A stretch of DNA of 13,848 bases from Spongiicolonus versatilis (GTDB lineage: Bacteria; Pseudomonadota; Gammaproteobacteria; Arenicellales; Spongiicolonaceae), in NCBI GenBank assembly GCA_028286165.1, contig JAPYMU010000026.1, positions 1-13,848 on the forward strand, written 5' to 3'. Positions 7,605 to 13,848 of the stretch are shown in pieces. Below the pieces are notes generated by a model. That model saw nothing but the letters and a program-made list of their open reading frames with translations. It had not been told where the DNA came from and did not search any database. The stretch's first letter is position 1. Every line of letters begins with the position of its first letter. A program made the position numbers and the translations under genes.

Positions 7605-8459
7605 TTAACTCTCCCGCCGCGCCAGTTGCCACAAAACCCAGGCGATGTAACCGCCCATCACCACAAACAGCAGCACCGCGATGGCGGCGCCGTAGCCCAT
7701 GCGGTACGAGAACAGCGCCTGCTCATACATTTCCCATGCCAGCACTGTGGAACTGCCGTAGGGGCCGCCTTCAGTCATGATTGCAATCAGGTCAAAACTG
7801 CGCAGCGCGCCGACCACGGTGACCACCACCACGACAAAAGTCGCCGGCCGCAGTTGCGGCAGCACAATGTGGTACAGCATGCGCCAGCCGCGCGCGCCGT
7901 CGATGCGCGCCGCCTCCACGATTTCCCGGTTCACGCCGCTGAGCCCGGCCAGGTAGATAATCATGCAGTATGCGGTTTGCGGCCACAGGCCGGCCGCAAT
8001 GACGCCGTAAGTGGCGGTGTCTTCGTTGGCTAAAATGCCGATGGCCTCACCGCCCAGCGCAGTGATGGCCGCGTTCAGCGGGCCGTAGGATGGGTCGTAA
8101 AACCACCGGAAGACCAGCCCCACCACCACCAGATTAATGACAAAGGGAAAAAAGAACAGCGACTTGGCCAGCCGGATGGCGCGGATTTGCTGGTTGAGAA
8201 AAAGCGCAAGCATCAACCCCAGCGGCGGCGACAGCAGGTACAGCGCCAGCCACAGAACGTTGTTGGAAATGGCGGTGGCGATTTGCTCGTCGCCGGCCAT
8301 TTCCATGTAGTTGGCGAGGCCGGCCCACTCCATTTGGCCGACGCCGTCCCAGGTGTGAAAACTAATCCAGATGCTCTGCGCAATCGGCCACAGCACATAT
8401 GTCGTGAACAAAAGCAGCGCCGGCGACATAAACAGCCACGGTGCGAAACGCCGGTTCAT
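7605..8459 (-). CDS. Carbohydrate ABC transporter permease, MalF/UgpA type
   Basis: First permease subunit of the sugar importer. The 284-residue protein starts MNRRFAPWLFMSPALLLF, a typical CUT1 opening, and contains about six membrane segments. Its EAA loop is EAARIDGARGWRMLYHIVLP (182-201). It lacks the extra N-terminal helices and large periplasmic loop of E. coli MalF, so it resembles UgpA/MsmF/AraP-type permeases. TEGGPYGSSTVLAWEMYEQA near the C-terminus is also characteristic. The substrate-binding-protein gene ends 39 bases upstream, and that gap holds a GCCGCCGGCGGC palindrome. The ATG at 8459 has no strong Shine-Dalgarno sequence. Confidence 0.95.
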   Translation of the reverse strand: MNRRFAPWLFMSPALLLFTTYVLWPIAQSIWISFHTWDGVGQMEWAGLANYMEMAGDEQIATAISNNVLWLALYLLSPPLGLMLALFLNQQIRAIRLAKSLFFFPFVINLVVVGLVFRWFYDPSYGPLNAAITALGGEAIGILANEDTATYGVIAAGLWPQTAYCMIIYLAGLSGVNREIVEAARIDGARGWRMLYHIVLPQLRPATFVVVVVTVVGALRSFDLIAIMTEGGPYGSSTVLAWEMYEQALFSYRMGYGAAIAVLLFVVMGGYIAWVLWQLARRES

Positions 8460-8483
8460 GTGCGCACCGCTGGGTGGTGTGAT

Positions 8484-8495
8484 GCCGCCGGCGGC
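8484..8495 (-). repeat. GCCGCCGGCGGC palindrome in the importer operon
   Basis: A perfect 12-bp palindrome sits in the 39-base gap between the substrate-binding-protein stop codon and the start of the MalF-type permease. In RNA it could form a short GC hairpin. In many sugar importers a stem-loop after the binding-protein gene stabilises that part of the message so that the binding protein outnumbers the permeases. Similar GC strings are common in this window, so the assignment is weak. Confidence 0.3.
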
Positions 8496-8498
8496 GGG

Positions 8499-9770
8499 TT
8501 ATTTTTTGTAAATCCGCTTGCGGGTGTTTTCCAGCCGCGTACGGATTCTATCCAGCCGCTGCGGTTTAATCATGAATTCCTGAAACCCCTCCATGCCGCT
8601 TTTGGCCATTTGCGGGTCGGTGTCGCGGTCGTAAAACTGCGCCAGCCCGGCCGCCGCGCCCAGCACTTTCTGCCCTTCCTGCAAAATGCGGTCCTCGGGC
8701 GGCGGCGCGTATTTGTTGGGCGGCAGGGTGCCGGCGGCGGCCGGAATCAGCGCGTTGATTTCGGCGCTGGCGGCAAAAGCCAGAAAGCGCATCGCGTCCC
8801 TTTTGTTTTTTGCGGCGGATGGAATGTGCCAGGTGTCCAGCGGCGCGTCCTCATACAGCGGCATGCCCGGCTTGATGACCGGGAACTGCGCATATTCAAT
8901 TTTGTCGGCGACGCCGGCCTCGGCGAAGTTGCCCATGACAAAATTGCCGATGAGCATCATCGCCGCGCTGCCTTCAATCAGCGGCGCGGCGCCTTCCACC
9001 CAGTCGTAGGAGGCGTGGTTTTTGAGAAAGCAGTCGCCGTCAACCAACTCGCGCCAATGGGCGAACACGGCATCCAGTCTGGAATCGGTGTACGGGATTT
9101 CGCCGGCGGCGAGTCGCAGATGGTAGTCGCGGCCGTTGATTCTCAAGTTGAGGTAATCAAACCAGCCGGCCGCGGTCCACAAAAACTTGGTGCCAATTGC
9201 AATCGGCGTGACGCCGGCGGCGCGCAATTTTGTGCAGGCGCCCACCAGGTCATCCCAGGTTTCGGGCTCGGCGACGCCGTGCTTCTGCATCACGTCGCGG
9301 CGGTAATAAATTCCCCATTGGTAGTAGGAATAGGGGACGCCGTAAACCTTGCCGTCCTTGCCGCGCACCAGGCCGTCGGAAGAACTCATGGCATCGGACA
9401 GGTTTTCCGCCTCCCACAATTCGCTGAGGTCGGCGAACAGCCCGGCATCCGAAAACACCTGCATGCGGGCGCCGGCGTACCAGGTGGTCAAGTCCGGCGG
9501 GTCGGCTTTGAGAAAGTTGCGGATCGCGGTTTTGTGGTCCTCGCGGCCGTTGATGGTTAAGTCCACCGTCACATCCGGGTTGGCGGCCTCAAAGCGGCGG
9601 ATGACATCGCGCAACGCCTCCGGCTGGCCGGGGTCGGAGGTGTCGGCAATGATGGACAACTCGCCGCCCATGGCCGGCGGTGCCAGCAAAACGGTGAACA
9701 GCGCGGCAAAAGCGATGCGGCGGACGCTGAAAAGGCGGCCGCGGAGGCTGCAATGGCTGGTGTGACTCAT
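8499..9770 (-). CDS. Extracellular sugar-binding protein of the ABC importer (family 1)
   Basis: Periplasmic receptor that captures the sugar and delivers it to the permeases. The 423-residue precursor (ATG at 9770) has a Sec-type signal peptide: a basic region ending RR at 17-18, a hydrophobic core (IAFAALFTVLLA), and likely cleavage after AMG at about residue 35. The mature part opens LSIIADTSDPGQPEALRDVI and contains RRFEAANPDVTVDL and DPPDLTTWYAGARM, typical of the UgpB/MalE-like cluster. A later VYGVPYSYYQWGIYYRRDVM block and LIEGSAAMMLIGNFV are also family features. The same frame is open upstream to 10301, but that stretch is antisense to the GH42 gene. It is first in the operon, starting 54 bases from the divergent GH42 gene. 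The substrate cannot be read from the sequence; the neighbouring galactosidases suggest a galactoside. Confidence 0.93.
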   Translation of the reverse strand: MSHTSHCSLRGRLFSVRRIAFAALFTVLLAPPAMGGELSIIADTSDPGQPEALRDVIRRFEAANPDVTVDLTINGREDHKTAIRNFLKADPPDLTTWYAGARMQVFSDAGLFADLSELWEAENLSDAMSSSDGLVRGKDGKVYGVPYSYYQWGIYYRRDVMQKHGVAEPETWDDLVGACTKLRAAGVTPIAIGTKFLWTAAGWFDYLNLRINGRDYHLRLAAGEIPYTDSRLDAVFAHWRELVDGDCFLKNHASYDWVEGAAPLIEGSAAMMLIGNFVMGNFAEAGVADKIEYAQFPVIKPGMPLYEDAPLDTWHIPSAAKNKRDAMRFLAFAASAEINALIPAAAGTLPPNKYAPPPEDRILQEGQKVLGAAAGLAQFYDRDTDPQMAKSGMEGFQEFMIKPQRLDRIRTRLENTRKRIYKK

Positions 9771-9790
9771 GGGATGGTACCTGCGGGTTA

Positions 9791-9806
9791 TGGAATGGTG
9801 ACTCCA
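9791..9806. promoter_or_regulatory. Imperfect palindrome in the divergent intergenic region, possible operator
   Basis: TGGAAT-GGTG-ACTCCA is a 16-bp imperfect inverted repeat (five of six arm positions match) located between the two divergent start codons. It is close to both candidate -10 elements, a suitable place for a repressor to control both. It lacks the central CG common in LacI-family operators. It is a single occurrence judged by eye, so the call is tentative. Confidence 0.25.
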
Positions 9807-9810
9807 CTGT

Positions 9811-9818
9811 ATCATAAT
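9811..9818. promoter_or_regulatory. Overlapping candidate -10 elements for the divergent importer and GH42 promoters
   Basis: In a 54-bp intergenic region, the AT-rich ATCATAAT reads as CATAAT on the plus strand (9813-9818) and as TATGAT on the minus strand (9816-9811). The plus-strand box would start transcription at or next to the GH42 ATG at 9825, suggesting a leaderless message. The minus-strand box would leave a leader of about 30 bases before the binding-protein ATG at 9770. The -35 regions are poor on both strands (for example ATGGAA at 9790-9795), consistent with a need for an activator or with a mistaken call. Confidence 0.35.
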
Positions 9819-9824
9819 GCGCCC

Positions 9825-11855
9825 ATGGATTCCCCGCCGCCGAAAACCGTGACCCCGGCTCCGTTTATGCTCGGCGCATGCTGGTATCCGGAGCAGTGGC
9901 CTGAAGAATCGTGGCGCCGGGATGCCGGGCGCATGCGCGACGCCGGCATCACCGTGGTGCGGGTCGGTGAGTTTGCCTGGTCGCGGCTGCAGCCGGCGCG
10001 CGGTGAACTTCGCCTTCACTGGCTGCAGCGGGTGCTGGATATTCTGCATGACTGCGGCCTGCGGGCGGTGATTGGCACACCCACCGCCGCACCGCCGCGC
10101 TGGCTGCTGGACGACCTGCCGGACATGTGCTTGGTGGACGGTGAAAGCCGGCCGGCGGCATTCGGCTCGCGCCGCCATTACTGCCACGCCCACCCCGGCT
10201 ACCGCAAAGCATGCGCGCAAATCGTCACCCATCTTGCAAAAAAATTCGGCAGGCATCCCGCGGTCATCGCCTGGCAAACCGACAATGAGTACGGCCACCA
10301 CGGCAGCGCGCGCTCTTTTTCCGCCGCCGCCGCCGCCGGGTTTCGCGCTTTCCTGCGGGACAAATACCGCACCATGGAATCTTTCAACCGCCGTTACGGC
10401 GGCGCGTTCTGGTCCCTGGAATACAGCGATTTTTCACAAATCAACCCCCCGGCCTTCACCCCCGCCGGCCATCACCCTCTGTTGCTGCTGGATTTCTACC
10501 GCTACTCCTCGCACAGCATCCGCGAGTTTAACCGTGTGCAAACAGAAATCATCCGCCGCCACTCGCCGGGGCGCGCGGTGCTGCACAACTTTGCCGGGTT
10601 CCTCAGCGGCTTTGACCATTTTGCGCTGGGCGAAGATTTGGATGTGGCGGCATGGGATTCCTATCCCGGCGGATTTTTGGCGCGGCATGGCCCGGCCGGG
10701 GAGCAACTGCGTTACCTGCGCACCGGGCATCCGGATTACGCCGCGTTTCACCACGATTTATTCCGCGGCTGCGGGCGCGGGCGCATGTGGGTGATGGAGC
10801 AGCAGCCGGGGCCGGTCAACTGGGCGCCGTTCAACGCTATTCCCGCCGCCGGCGCCGTCCGCATGTGGACCTGGGAGGCACATGCGCACGGCGCCGAGGT
10901 GGTGTCCTATTTTCGCTGGCGGCAGACGCCCACCGGGCCGGAACAGATGCACGCCGGACTGCACACACCGGACGATAAGCCGGCGCCGGGGCATGCTGAA
11001 GTCGCGCAAACCGCGGCCGAGTTGCAAAACCTGCCGCCGCCCGCGCCGCCGTTTAACCGCGCCGCCGTCGCGCTGCTGGTGGATTACGAAAGCATCTGGA
11101 TGGCCGATATTCAGCCGCACGGCGACCGGGCCGCCTTCACCGCGGTGCTTGACTTCTACCGCGCCCTGCGCCGCCACGGCGTGGATGTGGATATTATTTC
11201 GCCGCGCGATGATTTCACCGGGCGCAAATTAATTGTCGCGCCGCTGTGGTGGGCGCCGGCCGCTGAGGCCGTTGGGCGCCTGCAAAAATCCGCCTGCCCG
11301 GTGCTTTTCGGGCCGCGCTGCGGTTCCAGAACCGAGGATTTCGCCATTCCCGGGGATTTGCCGCCCGGCGTTTTGCGGCCGCTGCTGAAACTGTCCGTGC
11401 GGCGGGTGGAATCCCTGCCGCCCCATGCGCCGCTCGCCGTCACTTTCACCGCCGGCGCAAAAAAACAATCCGCCGCCGCAATTTGCTGGCGCGAAATTGT
11501 CCGCGCCGAGGGGGCGCAAGCCATCGCAAAATATTCCGACGGTGAGGGTGAGGGCGCACTTTTTGCCAGCGAAAATTTCACCTACCTCGCCTGCCGCCCC
11601 AATGATGCGCTGCTGGATGCGGTGCTGCGCCGGCTGTTGAAACAGGCCGGGATTTGCAGCGCGCCGCCGCCGCCCGATGTCCGCTGCCGCCGGCGCGGCG
11701 GCGTCCGGTGGTTCTTCAACTACGGCAGCCGCCCGGCGCGCATCAAAGTGGAAGGTGAAGTCATGATTCCGGCATCGGCAAAAATCCGCAATGGAAATTG
11801 CACGCTGCCCCCGGCCGGGGTTCTGGCGGTGCTGGACAAGGCCGAAGGCGCTTAG
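9825..11855 (+). CDS. Glycoside hydrolase family 42 beta-galactosidase
   Basis: Retaining beta-galactosidase of clan GH-A, probably cytoplasmic because no signal peptide is present. The 676-residue product matches the usual three-domain GH42 layout: TIM barrel (about 10-390), a trimerisation or glutamine-amidotransferase-like domain (about 400-600), and a small beta domain at the end (GVLAVLDK). The barrel opens MLGACWYPEQWPEESW. The acid/base glutamate is E155 in WQTDNEYGHHG, and the nucleophile is E325 in MEQQPGPVNW. The chosen ATG at 9825 lies just after a candidate -10 box. Alternatives are ATG at 9795, or ATG at 9867, which would begin MLGACWYPEQ like many homologues. It is divergent from the importer operon and probably co-regulated with it. 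Its stop overlaps the rmuC stop by 4 bases, tail to tail. GH42 enzymes also act on galacto-oligosaccharides, so lactose need not be the substrate. Confidence 0.94.
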   Translation: MDSPPPKTVTPAPFMLGACWYPEQWPEESWRRDAGRMRDAGITVVRVGEFAWSRLQPARGELRLHWLQRVLDILHDCGLRAVIGTPTAAPPRWLLDDLPDMCLVDGESRPAAFGSRRHYCHAHPGYRKACAQIVTHLAKKFGRHPAVIAWQTDNEYGHHGSARSFSAAAAAGFRAFLRDKYRTMESFNRRYGGAFWSLEYSDFSQINPPAFTPAGHHPLLLLDFYRYSSHSIREFNRVQTEIIRRHSPGRAVLHNFAGFLSGFDHFALGEDLDVAAWDSYPGGFLARHGPAGEQLRYLRTGHPDYAAFHHDLFRGCGRGRMWVMEQQPGPVNWAPFNAIPAAGAVRMWTWEAHAHGAEVVSYFRWRQTPTGPEQMHAGLHTPDDKPAPGHAEVAQTAAELQNLPPPAPPFNRAAVALLVDYESIWMADIQPHGDRAAFTAVLDFYRALRRHGVDVDIISPRDDFTGRKLIVAPLWWAPAAEAVGRLQKSACPVLFGPRCGSRTEDFAIPGDLPPGVLRPLLKLSVRRVESLPPHAPLAVTFTAGAKKQSAAAICWREIVRAEGAQAIAKYSDGEGEGALFASENFTYLACRPNDALLDAVLRRLLKQAGICSAPPPPDVRCRRRGGVRWFFNYGSRPARIKVEGEVMIPASAKIRNGNCTLPPAGVLAVLDKAEGA

Positions 11856-13096
11856 TCCGGGTCCGCGCGGTTGTCCACCTCGGCGGCGATGGCCGGCGGC
11901 AGCGACTTGCGGGTGTCGGCGCCGAGTTGCTTCAGTTGCTCGGCGCGCGCCGCCAGGTTGCCGTGGCCGTCGGTCAGGCGTTTGCGGGCGGTGTCCCAGG
12001 ATTTTTTTGCCCGGTCCAGTTTGTCGCCCACATCCAGCAGCGAGTCCACAAACAGCAGAAACTTGTCATATAAATCGCCGGCCCGCGAGGCGATTTCCCG
12101 CGCATTCTGATTCTGCCGCTCATACCGCCAGGTGTTTTCAATGGTGCGCAACGTGGCCAGCAGGGTGGACGGGCTGACCATCACGATGTTTTTTGCAAAC
12201 GCCTCCTGAAACAGAGAGAAGTCATGCTCCATGGCGCTGATGAACGCCGCCTCCACCGGCACAAACATCAAAATGAAATCCGGGCTGTGCACGCCGTTCA
12301 GGTTTTCATAATTTTTGCCGCCCAGCCCCTTGATGTGGCTGCGCAGCGAGTCGGTGTGGTTTTTCATTTCCCGCTGGCGCGCGGCGGCGTCTTCGGTGGA
12401 GCAGTAACGTTCGTAGGCGACCAGCGACACCTTGGCATCAATGATGACGCTCTTGCCCTCCGGCAGGCGCACCACCACATCCGGCCGCAGCAGCCGCCCG
12501 TCGTCGTCGCGCAGATTTTTCTGCACCTCGTATTCCCGCCCCTTCACCAGCCCCGACTGCTCCAGCACCCGCTCCAGAATTATTTCGCCCCAGTTGCCCT
12601 GGGTTTTCACCTGCCCTTTGAGCGCGTTGGTAAGGTTCACGGCGTCTTCACTGATTTGCTGGTTTAAGTTTTTAAGGTCGGTGATTTCATGCGCCAGCCG
12701 CAGCCGGTCGCGGGATTCTTTTTCGTAGGTTTCCTCCACTTTTTTGCGGAAGTTGTCCAGTTGCTCGCGCAGCGGCGTCAGCACCTCGCGGCTTTGCTCG
12801 GTGAACTTGCGCCCCTTGTCGTCAAAAATGCGGTTGGCCAGGTTTTCAAACTCCGCCGCCATTTTTTCCCTGGCCTCGGTGAGCATCTGCAACTTTTCCG
12901 CCGCGTGCCTGTTTTCCTCCTCGCGGCGCACTGCAAGTTCGGTGTTGGCGGTTTCCAGTTCGTTGATTCTTTTTCGTTGCGCGCCCAGTTCATCGTCGCG
13001 CGCCGCCGCCCGGGCGCGCCACAGAAACCACCCGCCGGCCAGCCCCAGCCCGGCCCCGGCCAGCAGAATCAGCGCGCCGAGCAGGGCGTCGGCCAT
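11852..13096 (-). CDS. rmuC: DNA recombination protein RmuC
   Basis: RmuC family protein, known in E. coli for limiting inversions between short inverted repeats; a nuclease role is predicted. The 414 residues contain one N-terminal membrane helix (about 4-26), a long charged coiled coil (about 30-155), and the conserved RmuC domain with GNWGE (167-171), RPDVVVRLP (204-212) and IDAKVSL (219-225). The D205 and D220/K222 arrangement resembles the PD-(D/E)xK nuclease pattern. A second helical region follows TLLATLRTIENTWRYE. The ATG at 13096 overlaps the stop of the reductase gene by one base (TGATG), indicating translational coupling. At the other end, its TAA overlaps the GH42 TAG. Confidence 0.95.
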   Translation of the reverse strand: MADALLGALILLAGAGLGLAGGWFLWRARAAARDDELGAQRKRINELETANTELAVRREEENRHAAEKLQMLTEAREKMAAEFENLANRIFDDKGRKFTEQSREVLTPLREQLDNFRKKVEETYEKESRDRLRLAHEITDLKNLNQQISEDAVNLTNALKGQVKTQGNWGEIILERVLEQSGLVKGREYEVQKNLRDDDGRLLRPDVVVRLPEGKSVIIDAKVSLVAYERYCSTEDAAARQREMKNHTDSLRSHIKGLGGKNYENLNGVHSPDFILMFVPVEAAFISAMEHDFSLFQEAFAKNIVMVSPSTLLATLRTIENTWRYERQNQNAREIASRAGDLYDKFLLFVDSLLDVGDKLDRAKKSWDTARKRLTDGHGNLAARAEQLKQLGADTRKSLPPAIAAEVDNRADPD

Positions 13097-13848
13097 CAGG
13101 AAATTTTCACCACCGTCCGCCCGGTCACCGTCCCCGCCAGGTAGCCGTCAAAAGCCTCCGGCAACTGCGCAAAATCAATGGTGCGGGTGACAATCTTGTC
13201 CAGATTGCGGATTTTCAGGTCGCCGGCCAGCCGCTTCCACGTGCGCCCGGCCATTTCCGCCGGCATCAGCCCGCAGTTCACGCCAATCAGCGAAACCCCG
13301 CGCAGGATGAACGGCATCACCGTGGTTTCCAGTTTGTGCCCGCCGGCCAGGCCGATGGAGGCGATGTTGCCGTAGGGCCGCACGGTGCGCGTCAGCCACG
13401 CCAGCACGTCGCCGCCCACGTTGTCCACCGCGCCGCCCCACAGCGCTTTTTCCAGCGGCCGCCCGCCGGTCTCCAGCGTGTTGCGGTCCACGAAATCGCC
13501 GGCGCCGAGTTCGCCGAGAAAATCCCGCGCCTCCGGTTTGCCGGTGAGGGCGGTCACTGCGTAGCCGCTGCCGGCTAACATGTCCACGGCGATGCTGCCG
13601 ACGCCGCCGCTGGCGCCGCTGACCAGCACCGGCCCCAGGTCCGGCCGCTGGCCGTTGTCCTCCATGCGCACGATGGCGAGTCCGGCGGTGTAACCGGCGG
13701 TGCCGATGGCCATGGCGTCAAACGCGCTCATGCCCGCCGGCAGTTTCATCACGCAGTCGGCGGGCAACCGGGCGAATTCGGCGTAGCCGCCGTCCATGGT
13801 TTCCGACAGCCCGGCGCTCACCACCAGTACGCCGTCGCCGGCGGCAAA
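13096..13848 (-). CDS. acuI: AcuI/YhdH family acrylyl-CoA reductase (MDR superfamily), 5' partial
   Basis: NADPH-dependent, zinc-independent medium-chain reductase of the YhdH/AcuI branch, which reduces toxic acrylyl-CoA to propionyl-CoA. The frame is open through the right edge; the last eight codons read FAAGDGVL, continuous with the family alignment, so the true start lies outside the window. About 250 C-terminal residues are visible. DGGYAEFARLPADCVMKLP, AMAIGTAGYTAGLAI and VLVSGASGGVGSIAVDMLA (nucleotide-binding GASGGVGS at about 13594-13617) fit YhdH/AcuI closely, as does the following ALTGKPEARDFL. It precedes rmuC with a one-base overlap and is probably in the same transcript. Quinone oxidoreductase is a common older label for this family. 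Confidence 0.92.
   Translation of the reverse strand, partial: FAAGDGVLVVSAGLSETMDGGYAEFARLPADCVMKLPAGMSAFDAMAIGTAGYTAGLAIVRMEDNGQRPDLGPVLVSGASGGVGSIAVDMLAGSGYAVTALTGKPEARDFLGELGAGDFVDRNTLETGGRPLEKALWGGAVDNVGGDVLAWLTRTVRPYGNIASIGLAGGHKLETTVMPFILRGVSLIGVNCGLMPAEMAGRTWKRLAGDLKIRNLDKIVTRTIDFAQLPEAFDGYLAGTVTGRTVVKIS

Noticed and set aside
6739..7632. N-terminal extension of the importer ATPase back to 7632 in the same frame (a 663-codon ORF).
   Set aside because: The extension is an arginine- and alanine-rich out-of-frame reading of the MalG-type permease. The ATPase begins normally at 6738 with a ribosome-binding region.
8187..9560. A 457-codon open frame on the plus strand.
   Set aside because: It is antisense to the binding protein and first permease, which have clear family motifs. 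Its product has no recognisable domain and is rich in R, Q, H and G, as expected for an opposite-strand shadow in GC-rich DNA.
9771..10301. Upstream extension of the sugar-binding protein frame to 10301.
   Set aside because: It is antisense to GH42 and would bury a clear Sec signal peptide starting at 9770.
12244..12258. A 13-base match (CGCCGCCTCCACC) to the tmRNA 3' end, considered as an attR site for an ssrA island.
   Set aside because: It lies inside rmuC, where it encodes conserved VEAAF-type residues, and near-identical strings recur in both permease EAA loops (around 7070 and 7910). The match is explained by GAG-GCG-GCG codons rather than by integration.
1..13848. Frequent GCCGGC/GCCGGCG strings, considered as DNA-uptake sequences because comEC is present.
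   Set aside because: They occur in varied contexts without a fixed 9-12-base core and fit the codon preference for GCC, GGC and CGC. A genome-wide k-mer count would be needed to revive the idea.
1..13848. CRISPR arrays, insertion sequences, tRNA genes, phage or defence genes.
   Set aside because: No regularly spaced repeats, transposase motifs, tRNA cloverleaf other than the tmRNA, or phage or defence domains were seen on either strand.

Overview
The window is a GC-rich bacterial chromosome segment, almost fully coding, most likely from a gammaproteobacterium or a close relative. The strongest support is the gene order bamE(+) rnfH(-) ratA(-) smpB(+) ssrA(+) at 2214-4233. It matches the order and strands of the Escherichia coli locus, and the tmRNA encodes the proteobacterial-type degradation tag ANDDNYALAA. 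No rRNA, tRNA, insertion sequence or CRISPR array was seen. I cannot name a genus from the sequence alone.

Layout. (1) 1-2176: the 3' nine-tenths or so of comEC, the DNA-uptake channel, running off the left edge. (2) 2214-4233: a housekeeping block with the outer-membrane assembly lipoprotein BamE, the convergent pair RnfH/RatA, then SmpB and tmRNA (the trans-translation ribosome-rescue pair). A clear rho-independent terminator follows bamE and a good sigma70-type promoter precedes ssrA. (3) 4274-11855: a galactoside-utilisation cluster. It holds a GH4 alpha-galactosidase-type enzyme (+), a four-gene ABC sugar importer operon on the minus strand (substrate-binding protein, two permeases, MsmK/UgpC-type ATPase), and a divergently oriented GH42 beta-galactosidase (+). 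(4) 11852-13848: rmuC and an AcuI/YhdH-type acrylyl-CoA reductase in a one-base-overlapping minus-strand pair; the reductase runs off the right edge.

How the genes work together. The importer would bring an oligosaccharide or galactoside into the cytoplasm, where the two enzymes, neither with a signal peptide, could cleave alpha- and beta-galactosidic bonds. The minus-strand importer operon and the GH42 gene start from one 54-bp divergent intergenic region. That region carries overlapping candidate -10 elements and an imperfect palindrome, so joint control is plausible. No regulator gene lies in the window. The cluster sits immediately downstream of ssrA, a well-known integration hotspot, but I found no integrase and no att repeat, and base composition does not visibly change.

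I looked for an undescribed system and did not find one that the sequence supports. The most interesting items are the ssrA-adjacent galactoside cassette, the compact divergent promoter, and the GH4 gene that starts 40 bases after tmRNA without a visible promoter or Shine-Dalgarno sequence.
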